Shown here one piece after another: positions 50,327-59,644 of a DNA stretch of 64,000 nt. The notes under the pieces were generated by a model. The model was not told the origin of the DNA. It saw only the letters and a list, made by a program, of their open reading frames with translations, and made no database searches. Each line of letters begins with the position of its first letter. The stretch's first letter is position 1. Origin of the DNA: Rhodococcus koreensis (lineage in GTDB: Bacteria; Actinomycetota; Actinomycetes; Mycobacteriales; Mycobacteriaceae); assembly GCF_900105905.1 (NCBI RefSeq), contig NZ_FNSV01000005.1, positions 3,844,001 to 3,908,000 of the forward strand. The letters are read 5' to 3'. The position numbers were made by a program, and so were the translations under genes.

Positions 50327-51294
50327 TCAGTCAAGAGCCTGATCGAGGGCACCGCCGGCAGACCGATAGCGGCCGGCGGTGACTCCGAAACGGGTCTTGA
50401 ACAACCTGGAGAAGTGCGCCGGGTCGGAGAACCCCCAGCGCGCTCCCACGGCGGCCACCGGGAGGTGGCAATGTCGCGGATCGAGGAGATCTCGCCGACA
50501 CTGCTCGAGTCGGCGCTCCCGGATCCACCCGCCAACGGGGGTGCCGTCCGCCTCGAAGATCTTCTGCAGATGCCGCACCGAAATGTGATGCGCGGCAGCG
50601 ACCATCGCCGTATCGAGGCCCGGATCCGACAGGTGATCCTCGATGAACGAACCGACCCGAACGCGGAGAGCCGTGTGCCGCGATTCGAGCGACAGGCTGT
50701 CGGTGATCTGCAGCTGTTCGGCAAATGCCGCGGCGAGCACATCGAGGACCGCGTCGTTGAGATGCACCGCCACGGCGGGCGCGGTATCGAAGACCCGCTC
50801 CCCCAGATCCTTGACGAACGGAGCGACCAGCGCGCCTATGCCCTGGCGGCCGGAGATCCTCCGCGCCGTGAGCTCGGCTATTCCTGTGGGCGGGACCCGC
50901 AGCAGCTCGCGCGGGAACATCATGACCAGCATCCGGAACCGATCGTCGAACGAGAGTTGATAGGGCCTCGTCGTGTCGTAGATCGCGAAGTCACCCGGGT
51001 CAACGCTGCCTCACGGTCGTCCTGCGTCAGCACGCAGTAGCCGCGGACCTGCAACCCCACCTTGTAGAAACCCGGATCGCTCGCGCGGATCGTCCTCGGA
51101 GTGCGGCGCACGGTGTGCGCCGACGCGACAACCTCGGCAACCTGGACCTGACCGAGGGAGGTGCCGTGGATGTAGCCCTCGAAATCGGTGTCCGGGGCAA
51201 TCGACGTCTCCAGGGGGACGAAGCTGTCGATCACCGACGCTCGGAACGTGTCGAGATCGACGGATCGATTCCGACGTTCGACGATCTCACCCAT
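50327..51294 (-). pseudogene. AraC-family regulator, broken by a one-base frameshift
   Basis: The N-terminal ligand-binding half (51294 down to about 50990) and the C-terminal half with the AraC DNA-binding domain (HHISVRHLQKIFEADG, then WGFSDPAHFSRLFKTRFG) are in different frames. Near 50988 the first frame reads REAALTR, while the second continues DPGDFAIYDTTRPYQLSF, the normal jelly-roll sequence. One added G there would restore a protein of about 322 residues. The start overlaps the TetR stop by 8 bases, so both were one operon. The free C-terminal part might still be made from an internal start at 50932. Confidence 0.83.
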
Positions 51295-51946
51295 AGTTGA
51301 CTCGGTCCTCGATACCGGAGTGCAGGTGCTCCGCCGGCTTCGACGAAGACGGCGATACTCCTCGCCCGGATCTGCTCTGCTGGAGCAGGGCTCGCAGATG
51401 CGTGAGGGATCGTTCGGTCAACTCGGGGCAGCCGATGGTGATCTGATGGAAAACCAGGCCGTCGGCGGCCGCATAGATCAGGTGGCTCAAGGCGGGGTCG
51501 GGGTCCATCCCGGCGCACTCGAGCTCGAACTGGAGCCCATCGATGTACGCCTGGTAGATCGACTCGACGTACGGGCGCAGTTCCGGCCGGCGTCGGCACT
51601 CGAGGATCAGCTCGTACTGGAAGGCTTGATCGTCGGGGTTTTTCTCCACCATCGTCACCAACCCGGCGAAGACGGCGTCGAGATCACCACTTCCCGGACG
51701 GGTGCTGATAGAGGTCACGCTGTTGTCCAGGGAGAACTGCAGCGCCGCTTCGAGGAGCGCGTCGCGAGAGCCGAAGTGATGGGCCACCAACCCGTGAGCG
51801 ACGCCGGCCTCGCGCGCCACCGCCCGGTACGTCAATTTCCGGAGTCCCTGCTCGGCGACCACACGCACGGCCGCTGAAAGGAGGGCGGTGCGGCCCTCTC
51901 CGTAGCGGGGCGCCTGACGGGCGGGGTCTTCCTGCGAGCTGCTCAT
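51287..51946 (-). CDS. TetR-family regulator, paralogue 2
   Basis: A 219-residue TetR with HTH LTYRAVAREAGVAHGLVAHH. It is roughly 70% like paralogue 1 by eye, with a longer C-terminal tail. Start chosen at ATG 51946, where GGAGA is nine bases upstream; ATG 51955 has GGAGA directly against it. It is divergent from the amine oxidase with two operator copies in between, and overlaps the AraC gene. It likely controls the amine oxidase and itself. Confidence 0.9.
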   Translation of the reverse strand: MSSSQEDPARQAPRYGEGRTALLSAAVRVVAEQGLRKLTYRAVAREAGVAHGLVAHHFGSRDALLEAALQFSLDNSVTSISTRPGSGDLDAVFAGLVTMVEKNPDDQAFQYELILECRRRPELRPYVESIYQAYIDGLQFELECAGMDPDPALSHLIYAAADGLVFHQITIGCPELTERSLTHLRALLQQSRSGRGVSPSSSKPAEHLHSGIEDRVNYG

Positions 51947-52020
51947 CGTGGTCATTCTCCGATTCTGTACTCGGTCGTCGCCAACCTGGGCCGTTCCGGA
52001 CCCTGCGAAGAAATTTCTCC

Positions 52021-52036
52021 CTGTCCACTTGACCAG
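52021..52036. promoter_or_regulatory. TetR operator copy 2a
   Basis: CTGTCCACTTGACCAG; 12 of 16 positions form a palindrome-like site, and it differs from 45914-45929 at only two positions. It is paired with 52076 at a 55-bp spacing, as in the other locus. Confidence 0.6.
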
Positions 52037-52075
52037 TTTCTCCACGAGGTGCATTCTATGTGCCATAGATCACTG

Positions 52076-52091
52076 CTGTCCAGATGGACAG
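52076..52091. promoter_or_regulatory. TetR operator copy 2b
   Basis: CTGTCCAGATGGACAG is a perfect 7-base inverted repeat with a 2-base spacer, and the best instance of the motif. The preceding TGTGCCATAGATCAC matches TGTGCCACTGATCAC in the other promoter, so the whole control region is duplicated. Confidence 0.75.
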
Positions 52092-52185
52092 TTCTCGGCC
52101 CGGGCGGAAACCCCAATGGCACCCGCGCTCGCCCGACCCGCTGCCGCGTCAACGAATTCGTCCTTCACTTCTCAGGAGTACTGAC

Positions 52186-53157
52186 ATGCATTACGACACC
52201 GACGTGATCGTCGTCGGCGGTGGATTCGCCGGAATCACCGCCGCCCGGGAACTGACCCGACAGGGCGTGCGGACCGTCGTCCTCGAAGCCCGCGACCGCC
52301 TCGGGGGGCGCACCTGGACCCGCGACACGGCCCTCGGCCGGGAGCTGGACATGGGCGGCACCTGGGTGCACTGGATCCAGCCGCACGTGTGGGCCGAGAT
52401 CAGCCGCTACAACCTGGACCTGGTCGCCAGCCCCGAACTCGACACCGCCTACTGGCGGGTCGGCGACGAGGTCCGCACCGGGACCGCCGGCACCATGCTC
52501 GATCTACTCGACGCGTCGATGACCGAGGTCCTCGCCGAGTCCCGCCGGATACTGCCCCAGCCGTACGACTACTTTCCGCTGTCCGACGAGATGAAGACCC
52601 TCGACCAGGTCAGCGTGGCCGACAAGATCGCGAGGCTCGACCTCGACCCGCAGCAACGCGCCCTCCTCGACGGCATGTGGGCACTGAACTTCAGCGGCGA
52701 TCCCGCCCGCAGCGGCTACACCCAGGCCCTGCGCTGGTGTGCCCTCTCCGGCGGCGACTGGAAACTGATGTTCGAGGCGTGCGCCACCTACAAGTTCGCC
52801 CGCGGAACCAAGTCGCTTCTCGACGCGATCGCCGCGGACGCGGCCGGCGCCGACATCCGCCTGAACACCACCGTCACCAGCATCGACGAAACGGCCGACG
52901 GGATCACCGTCACCTGCGGCGACGGAACCAGCCTGCGCGGCAGAAGGGTGGTGATCACCGTGCCGCTCAACATTCTGGGCAGCATCGCCGTCACCCCCGG
53001 ACTGTCGCCTCCGAGGGGCAGGCATCGAGCGGAGTGAAGGTCTGGATCCGCGTCAAGGGCGACATCGGGAAGTTCGCCGCCCTCGCCGACAGCGACGCCG
53101 TCCTGAACTTCGCACAGTACGAATACCCGATGGACGGAGACAGCGTCTACGTAGATC
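52186..53157 (+). pseudogene. Flavin monoamine oxidase, frameshifted and truncated by mobile DNA
   Basis: The first 284 residues are a good flavin amine oxidase: GGGFAGITAARELTRQG (FAD motif), ARDRLGGRTWT and MGGTWVHWIQPH. Near 53010-53035 the frame stops, and the next segment (SGVKVWIRVKGDIG, then DGDSVYV) continues in another frame for about 40 residues up to the mobile element at about 53157. The C-terminal roughly 120 residues, with the aromatic cage and the last FAD contacts, are missing. Intact enzymes have about 450 residues. The strain cannot make this oxidase from here. ATG at 52186 follows CAGGAG. Confidence 0.87.
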
Positions 53158-55022
53158 TCATACTCTCTGCCACTTGCGTGGCGGATGTCGGAGATAGAAC
53201 GTGTGTCACGGCTACCCGCATCACCGTGCGGCGGTGCGGGTTTGACCGTGTCCCACACCGACGCTTGTGGTGCAGGAACATGCTGTTTCGGAGTCACCCC
53301 CACCCGCGGCGTTGCGGTGGGCTGGCTGCGGCGGACCCGGCGATGCCGCGGCCGAGGTGGTGTCGGACTGGTCTTGTCCCGGGACCGGCGCACCGGTGCA
53401 TGCTCGGCGACCCGGATCGCGGGCAGCTGCCCCCGCCGGCGGATGGCCTTGCCTCTACCCAGGAGCGCGCGTTTGGCCAGGTTCACCCCGGCGACGTGGT
53501 CCCGGTTGCCGCCGACCCCGCAGCGGGGGCACCACGCCGTGTGGTAGCCGCCGGGACGGGCGAGCGGTGCGTCGCAGCCCGGACACTGCGCGGACGATCC
53601 CCGAGCCGGCACCGACACCACCGCAACACCGACACTCGCGGCAGTGTGCGCAAGGGCGGTGACCGCTTTACGGCGGGCGGACTGCGCGGCCCGATTGTTG
53701 TTGACCCGACCGTGCCCGCGGGTCTCGAGGGTCGTGAGGTCCTCGACCGCGATCACCTGCGCGCCCGCCGCCTCGGCGTAATCGGTGACCTGGCGAGCGA
53801 AATGGAATCCCAGCTCCCGGTTGATCCTGCCCCGCTTGACGCCCACCGAGGTGCGGTGCTCGTTGAGGACGGCGATCTTTTCCTCCAGCCGGGCGCGGAC
53901 CTCGGGTGGGGCGGTGGCGGCCAGTTGGGTCAATCGGGCAGCCTTGCGGTGCAGCATCTGCCCCTCGGTCTGTAGGCGGGCGAGTTTGGTCCCGAGGCCG
54001 CGGTCGTCGTAGGTGAAGCCCCGGTAATCCGAGGACAGCCCGTCCGGGTTCTCGGTGGTGATGGCGGCGGCACCCAGCGTGGACGGAGACCAGTCGACCC
54101 CGACCGCGACGGTCGCCGATCCCAGGTCACAGTCGGGGACGAGTTCGGTCGCCGCGCACCGCCACAGCAGACCCTTCCGGTCGAGGACCAGGGTCGGCAG
54201 ATGCCAGTCGGTGATCGCCCGGCCGTGCAGGTGCCCGGGGATGGTGGCGGTCAGCCGGACATTGCGCCACTGCGCCCGCCCCGCCGGGGCCGGGCAGGTC
54301 GGCAACTTCACCGTGAACACCAACTCACGTTCTGTCGCGGTGATCTGTGCGAGCTGCCGATCGGCGGCGGAGAGCTGGGCCATCGCCGCGACCTGCGGCG
54401 GCCCCTGGACGTCGGTGATCCGCAACCGGCCGGCCAGTGCCCCGCCGGTGCGGCGGGCGTGGGCGACGAGCTGGCGCCGCACGCCCCGGGCGAAACCCAA
54501 CGGCGCGCAGTCCGCGGCGGCGGTGGGTGGGGCTATCCGGCCCGTGGCCGGGTCGAACCGCTCAGACAGTGCCGTGATCGCGGTGTCCCGGTAGGCGAGG
54601 GTCCGCAGGGTCGCCATCACCTGCGCCGCTACCACCCTGCTCACCCGCGAGGGCACGTAGATTCCGTCCGGGTAGTGCGGGTTCCAGCCGAGGCGGGCCG
54701 CGGCGACGTGGCCCTGTGCGGGCAGCCTGCGATCGTGCCGGTCCCGGCCGGCGGCGAGCACGTCGAACGTCGCCGGCTGCCACAGCCGCGACACCAACTG
54801 GCCGCCGGCCGCGGTGATCAGGTCGAGGAGCCACCGCACCCGGGTGTCGACGTCGTCGAGGCCGATCGGTTCGCCGGTCGCGTCGTCGACCGCCACGTGG
54901 GCGCGGGTGGTAAACGCGAACTGCCGCGGCGTCGTGGAGACCCCGTCGTTGTTGCTGTGTCGGCCACAGCGCCCGGAGAACGGGCCGGACAACGATGCCG
55001 GCGCCGCCGTGACGTCATTCAT
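52788..55022 (-). CDS. Large divergent TnpB-related nuclease (frame runs past the element end)
   Basis: From ATG 55022 (GGGAGGG upstream) about 620 residues belong to the element; the frame then runs on through the junction into the antisense of the amine oxidase to 52788. RuvC motifs: Asp310 in VGVDWSPS, Glu427 in VIAVEDLTT and Asp508 in GNRDHVAGVN, with zinc-finger cysteines CPGC and CPRCG between. It is much longer than ordinary TnpB (about 380-400) because of an N-terminal region of about 290 residues. It is not a match to any named Cas12 that I can confirm. An RNA-guided nuclease role is inferred from the RuvC/zinc-finger layout. Confidence 0.75.
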   Translation of the reverse strand: MNDVTAAPASLSGPFSGRCGRHSNNDGVSTTPRQFAFTTRAHVAVDDATGEPIGLDDVDTRVRWLLDLITAAGGQLVSRLWQPATFDVLAAGRDRHDRRLPAQGHVAAARLGWNPHYPDGIYVPSRVSRVVAAQVMATLRTLAYRDTAITALSERFDPATGRIAPPTAAADCAPLGFARGVRRQLVAHARRTGGALAGRLRITDVQGPPQVAAMAQLSAADRQLAQITATERELVFTVKLPTCPAPAGRAQWRNVRLTATIPGHLHGRAITDWHLPTLVLDRKGLLWRCAATELVPDCDLGSATVAVGVDWSPSTLGAAAITTENPDGLSSDYRGFTYDDRGLGTKLARLQTEGQMLHRKAARLTQLAATAPPEVRARLEEKIAVLNEHRTSVGVKRGRINRELGFHFARQVTDYAEAAGAQVIAVEDLTTLETRGHGRVNNNRAAQSARRKAVTALAHTAASVGVAVVSVPARGSSAQCPGCDAPLARPGGYHTAWCPRCGVGGNRDHVAGVNLAKRALLGRGKAIRRRGQLPAIRVAEHAPVRRSRDKTSPTPPRPRHRRVRRSQPTATPRVGVTPKQHVPAPQASVWDTVKPAPPHGDAGSRDTRSISDIRHASGREYEIYVDAVSVHRVFVLCEVQDGVAVGEGGELPDVALDADPDLHSARCLPLGGDSPGVTAMLPRMLSGTVITTLLPRRLVPSPQVTVIPSAVSSMLVTVVFRRMSAPAASAAIASRSDLVPRANL
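53157..53300 (-). ncRNA. Predicted guide (omega-type) RNA at the end of the TnpB-related element
   Basis: On the minus strand GCCAC-GCAA-GTGGC (53182-53169) is a stem capped by a GNRA tetraloop, about 12 bases before the junction with amine-oxidase DNA. In TnpB systems the guide scaffold ends at this junction and the guide comes from the flanking DNA. The RNA would overlap the 3' coding part. Limits and existence are inferred. Confidence 0.35.
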
Positions 55023-55566
55023 CGACCCTCCCACCAGCACATGTGACACCCCCCTCTCGTAAGATCTCGACTGTAACGCCGACCTCCGACATGCGCCGCC
55101 CGAACCAGCCCACGGGCGAACCGGCCCAATCGATCCCGCGCCACACCACCCGCGCCACCGTGAACCGACGCGCGGCCGCGCCGCCGAGCATCCGGCCCAA
55201 CCCCGCGCGCCGCCCCCGCGGACTCGGGGCCGCGATCCATGCCCACCCCCGCTACACCTCACCAGTGGCGCTGTCCCGCACCATCTTTTCCCGATCGGCC
55301 ATCGACGTCCCGTTGTCCCCTCGAGCCCCACACCCGGCAATACACCGCCTCCACCCCCTCTCCGGCGTCGCTCCCGCACACTCCCCTCCGGGCCTGCCCA
55401 GAGAGCAGCGAGGTCCGCGCGGTCAATGATTCGGTGACCCGAACCGACACTCCCAGAAGGCCACCGGCCCCATGCCGCCGTATTGCACACCACAACCACC
55501 GACATCCCAAGCATTCCGCGGCCTCACCAATTCACACAGGCAGACAATGTCAGAACCCATCAAAGA
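55023..55566. other. 544-bp gap without a supported gene
   Basis: Between the TnpB-related start and the decayed IS630 no reading frame has recognisable sequence. It probably contains the promoter and 5' end of the TnpB element. Base composition is GC-rich up to about 55400, then lower. Nothing else can be supported. Confidence 0.5.
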
Positions 55567-56672
55567 TGCTTCGGTAATTGAGTGAGCGCTGATCATAAGG
55601 AAAGTCGGGCGTGGTCGAGGAAGCTGTGACACAGGTCGTAGCTCGAGCCGATCAGGGTCAGCCCGGACTCGGTCGCCACACGGACCTCGTCGAGAGCATC
55701 GGGGCACAGGTTGGCCAGTTCGGTGGATTTCATGTTGCCCCAAAACTGTTCGATGGGATTGAGCTCAGGCGCAAACGCAGGGAGGCGTTCGGCGTGGAGC
55801 CAGTCGCGTTGGGTGGCCAGCCACGCGGTCATCGCGCGCGACCGGTGGGCCATGAGCCCGTCCCAGATCACGATGACAATCTCGCCGGCGAAATGGGTGC
55901 GGAGTTCGGTGAGGAACTCGATGAATTTGTCGGTGCCCTCGGCACCGTCAGTCATGGAGAACACGAATGCGCTGCGGCTGCGGTCGTGTCGATAGGCCAG
56001 GACTGGCGGCCATGGACATGCGCTTGAAACGAGAATCGGTGACGCAACACCGGTGTCACGCCTTTCCGCGCCCAGGTTGCTCGGACCACCGGGAGCAGCG
56101 ACACACCGCTTTCGTCCTGGAATCAGATCCATGCACCGTGGCGCCGCGCTATTTTTTATCCGCGGCCACTCATCTCTCACGCCAGGCGACGATGGCGTCC
56201 TCGTCGCGTTCGACTGCCCGCCGTGCGGGACGCCGGCGGCTCCAGCCCAGCCTGGTCCGCAGGATCGTCCAGGTCTGGGTGGGTCCGTAGGTCACGCCGG
56301 TGAGCCGCTCGATCACGATCGCGACCCTGCCCAGCGTCCACACCCCGGTCGCGACGCCGTGATCTTGGGGTCCCTTGAGTAATTCCTCTCGGATCACGGC
56401 AATCTGGGCGTCATCGAGCCGGGGCCGGCGTCCCGCCCGACCGGCACCTTCCAACGCCTCGTTGCCTCCTTCGATCCACTGTCGATGCCAGCGTGAGGCG
56501 GTCTGCTGGGAGACCTCCAACTCGACCGCGACATCCACCTGCCGCCGCCCGCGCTGCTTGACTTTCCGGGCGTCGGACCCCTCGCCGGAACGGGCTTCCT
56601 TCCCTGCCATTCATCAATGATCAAGCAGCACGGTGCGAATCACGCGCAACGAGACACCCTATTGCCGAAGCA
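55567..56672 (-). mobile_element. Decayed IS630-family insertion sequence
   Basis: Terminal inverted repeats are visible: 55567-55584 (TGCTTCGGTAATTGAGTG) and the reverse complement of 56655-56672 (TGCTTCGGCAATAGGGTG), matching at 15 of 18. The 1.1-kb length is normal for IS630. It abuts the next IS630 copy within 8 bp. Confidence 0.78.
55593..56610 (-). pseudogene. IS630 transposase, multiply frameshifted
   Basis: The N-terminal part (56610-56170) has the helix-turn-helix VSQQTASRWHRQWIEGG and ends at VERDEDAIVAW. The C-terminal DDE part (IVIWDGLMAHRSRAM, then FAPELNPIEQFWGNMKS) is in another frame. Between them the first catalytic Asp region (IWFQDESGVSLLP) is only found by switching frames across a stop. 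At least two frameshifts are needed, so no active transposase is made. Confidence 0.82.
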
Positions 56673-56679
56673 ACCTTTA

Positions 56680-57798
56680 CTAAGGCGAGCGTAAGTATGT
56701 CGACTGGTTATGCGGCGGCGCGGATGTAGGCGAGGTGGGGGTCGGCGAAGAAGCCGCGGACGAGGTGCGGCATGCGTTGCAGCCGCCGCAGAGCCCGGGT
56801 GCACAGGGTCTTGAATTGGTCGGGTCCGGTGATGCCGGAGCGGCCGATGCGGTCATGTTTGACGTTTTTCCAGACCCATTCGTCCGGGTTGAGTTGGGGC
56901 GAGTAGGCGGGGATGCGGAACAGGGTCAGTTGGCCGCCTGTGGAGTCGGCGAAGACGGTGACGGCCTTGGATCGGTGGACGGGATGTCCGTCGAGGACCA
57001 GGAACACCGGCCCGTCGTTGTCGCGGAGCAGGCGTTTGCAGAAGTCGATGAACTTCGTTGCGGTGAGGGTGCCATCGATGATCGAGAACCGCAGAGCACC
57101 TTTGGCACTGATCGCGGAGATCATGTTCACCGAGAACCGGGCCCCGGTCGCCGCAACGACCGGGGTGTGCCCGACCGGCGCCCAGGTGGTGCCGGCGTGG
57201 TAGTCACTGCGCACGGATGCCTCGTCAGTGAAGTAGATCGTCGCTTTCGCCTTCTTAGCCTGTTTCTGGATCTTCGGGAACGTCGTGCTCTTCCACTGCT
57301 CGACGGCCTCGGGGTCGGCCTGATACGCCCGGTAGAGGGCTTTCTGCGGGGACAATCCCATCGCTTTGAGCCACCGGCCGACGGTGACCTCGGACATCGT
57401 GACCCCGAACTCGCGGCCTATCACCTCGCGAATCATGTTCCGCGTCCACAAGGCGAACTCGAACTCGAGCTGACGCGGATCGGTGCCGACGATGATCGAA
57501 TACAGCCTCGCCAGCTGATCGCCGGTCAAGGTGGGAGGTCGGCCGGGCACCGGTTTCGCTTCGAGCGCCTCCCAGCCCCCGGCGCGGAACTTCGCGACCC
57601 ACCCGTAGACGGTCTTGCGGTGCAGCCCCAACGTCTCGGCGACCTGTTCGGGATGCACCCCGGCCTGAACCTGCTCCACCGCACGCCTTCTCAGCACAGC
57701 AAGGGTTGCATGGTCGAGTTTGCGGCCATCGTTATCTCGCACACCATGATTCAATCAGACACACGGCCAAATAGTCGACATACTTACGAACTAATTAG
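56680..57798 (-). mobile_element. Intact IS630-family insertion sequence
   Basis: The ends share CGTAAGTATGTCGACT (left 56690-56705; right as reverse complement of 57773-57788), with an outer CTAA also shared. TA dinucleotides flank both ends (56678-56679 and 57799-57800), fitting the TA target duplication of this family. Size 1.1 kb. It separates the decayed IS630 from the truncated Rieske gene. Confidence 0.78.
56708..57754 (-). CDS. IS630-family transposase
   Basis: A 348-residue transposase of usual length. A helix-turn-helix (VAETLGLHRKTVYGWVAKFR) lies near residues 38-57. The DDE residues fall in IYFTDEASVRSDYH, LVLDGHPVHRSKAV and SPQLNPDEWVWKNVK. No internal stops. Expected to be active if transcribed. 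Confidence 0.93.
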   Translation of the reverse strand: MNHGVRDNDGRKLDHATLAVLRRRAVEQVQAGVHPEQVAETLGLHRKTVYGWVAKFRAGGWEALEAKPVPGRPPTLTGDQLARLYSIIVGTDPRQLEFEFALWTRNMIREVIGREFGVTMSEVTVGRWLKAMGLSPQKALYRAYQADPEAVEQWKSTTFPKIQKQAKKAKATIYFTDEASVRSDYHAGTTWAPVGHTPVVAATGARFSVNMISAISAKGALRFSIIDGTLTATKFIDFCKRLLRDNDGPVFLVLDGHPVHRSKAVTVFADSTGGQLTLFRIPAYSPQLNPDEWVWKNVKHDRIGRSGITGPDQFKTLCTRALRRLQRMPHLVRGFFADPHLAYIRAAA

Positions 57799-57804
57799 TA
57801 ACTA

Positions 57805-59124
57805 GTGTTCGACATATCGGCAACAGTTGAAAGCCTGATCGTGGCCTTCGAACCCCGGTCCGGACTCATCGACCTCACCGAGATACCGGCGGGCTCACAC
57901 GGCAGTCGGTTCGTCGTCGACACGTTCGTCAAACCCGGCACCGACCCGAAGGTGCTGGGGCAATGGCCCGACGTCTACGACCGCACCTTCGACGAAGACA
58001 AGACAGTCGTCGCCGCCCAGCAGGGCGGATACGACTCCGGTGCAGTCCCGCAGGGCCGGTTAATGACCAATTGCGAGTCGACCATCGCCATGTTCCAACG
58101 CAGAACCTGGCAGGCCATGGCCGCCACCCACACCACCGTCCGCCAGCACCCGGACGCACCGGCGAGTCCGCCCGTCTCCCAACGCACCCTGCGGGAGGCC
58201 GACCTGGTGGTCGAGGCCGTAGAAACCGAAGCCGACGGCGTCGCCTCGCTCACCCTCACCCCACCCGCCGGGGTCACGCTCCCCGCCTGGGAGCCGGGCG
58301 CTCATATCGACCTGTGCCTGACCGACAGCCTGACCCGTCAATATTCCCTGTGCGGCGCCCCCCACGACCACGACAGGTGGCGCGTCGCCGTCCTGCGCGA
58401 ACCCCGCTCTCGCGGAGGATCGGCGCACGTACACGACCACATCGCAGCCGGTGCGTCGATCCGAGTTCGTGGCCCACGCAACCACTTCCGCATGCCCGAC
58501 GCCGAGTCATACGTCTTCGTCGCCGGTGGCATCGGCATCACGCCGATCCTGCCGATGATCGAGGACGCCGAACGACGCGCAAAACCGTGGAAGCTGCTCT
58601 ACGGCGGACGAACCCGATCATCGATGGCCTTCTTGTCCCACCTCGAACGCCACGGAGACAAGGTCCTCGTCAGCCCGCAGGACACCGACGGGCTTCTCGA
58701 CCTCGAAGCGTTCCTCGGTTCCGCGGATCCGGGCACGACAGTCCTGGCCTGTGGGCCCGCGCCGCTCCTCGACGCCCTCGCCACCGCGTGCAGCGCCGTA
58801 GACCTCACCCTTCAGACCGAACGATTCAGCGCCCCAACCCAGCACGATGAGATCAATACCGCGTTCGATGTCGTACTCGCCCGCACCGGCGACATCCTGC
58901 ACGTCCTCGAAAACCGCTCCATCCTCGACGTGGTCCGCGAGCACGGGGTTCCGGTGCTCTCGTCGTGCCGGGAAGGGCTGTGCGGCACCTGCGAAACGCC
59001 GGTCCTCGAAGGCAGGCCCGAGCACCGCGACACCGTCCTGACCGACGACGAGCGCGAGCGCGGCGACACCATGATGATCTGCGTATCGCGGTGCACGTCC
59101 GACCGACTGGTCCTCGATCTGTGA
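57805..59124 (+). pseudogene. 5'-truncated Rieske oxygenase fused in frame to a phthalate-dioxygenase-type reductase
   Basis: The frame opens just after the IS630 end (TAA at 57799). Residues 1 to about 115 match the C-terminal catalytic part of a Rieske aromatic-ring oxygenase (KTVVAAQQGGYDSG, then MTNCESTIAMFQRRTWQAM). After a linker, residues about 125-439 are a full reductase: flavin motif RQYSLCGAP, nucleotide motif AGGIGITPILP, and a 2Fe-2S domain with CREGLCGTC and a last Cys in ICVSRC. The Rieske cluster and iron-binding region are lost. The reductase part could still fold. It is unclear whether the fusion is original. Confidence 0.75.
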
Positions 59125-59170
59125 ATCGAAATGCCTCTGCCGGGCGGGAACCTCGCCCTAGACTCGGCCC

Positions 59171-59644
59171 ATGGGAAGGACCGACCGCGCCAGCCGGGTG
59201 ATCGCGGCATCACCGGCGACCGTCTACGACGCCCTGCTCGATCGGGAATCCGTCGAGGCCTGGTTGCCGCCGGACGGCATGCGGGGTCGGATCGAGCAGT
59301 GGGACCCTCGGCCGGGTGGCGGGTTCCGGATGGTCCTCACCTACCTCGATCCCGCCGACAGCCCCGGCAAGAGTTCGGCTGCGACGGATGTCGTCGACGT
59401 CGGGTTTGCAGCCCTGGTGCCGCCGGAGCGGGTGGTGCAGCAGGCGGTGTTCGAGGCCGACGACCCGTCGTTCGCGGGCACCCTGACGATGACCTGGCAA
59501 CTCACCCCGACCAGTGGCGGGACCGAGGTGACCGTCACCGCCACGGACGTGCCACCGGGCATCAGCCAAGCGGACCACGAGGCCGGCATCGCGTCCTCGC
59601 TTGCCAACCTGGCGTCGTATGTCGAAACGTCAGGTCGCCAGTGA
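59171..59644 (+). CDS. SRPBCC/AHSA1-family protein
   Basis: A 157-residue START-like protein with the typical opening SRVIAASPATVYDALLDRESV, the strand WDPRPGGGFRM and the C-terminal helix QADHEAGIASSLANLASYV. These proteins form a cavity for a hydrophobic ligand; the role here is unknown. It stands alone between the reductase and a gene remnant. Confidence 0.85.
   Translation: MGRTDRASRVIAASPATVYDALLDRESVEAWLPPDGMRGRIEQWDPRPGGGFRMVLTYLDPADSPGKSSAATDVVDVGFAALVPPERVVQQAVFEADDPSFAGTLTMTWQLTPTSGGTEVTVTATDVPPGISQADHEAGIASSLANLASYVETSGRQ

Larger units (their letters stand above)
53157..55566 (-). mobile_element. TnpB-related mobile element (boundaries approximate)
   Basis: It begins where amine-oxidase coding sequence ends (about 53157) and ends before the IS630 repeat at 55567. 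Only the TnpB-related gene is recognisable; there is no TnpA, serine recombinase or obvious inverted repeat. The left boundary on the map is the element's right end in tnpB orientation. The opposite boundary is not defined by any motif that I can see. Confidence 0.55.

Noticed and set aside
52788..55022. Type V CRISPR effector
   Set aside because: No CRISPR repeats or cas1/cas2 are nearby and the gene sits in a mobile element; TnpB-related is the safer call.
56708..57805. Plus-strand 356-codon frame opposite the IS630 transposase
   Set aside because: It is an antisense shadow; the minus strand has the HTH and DDE motifs and terminal repeats.
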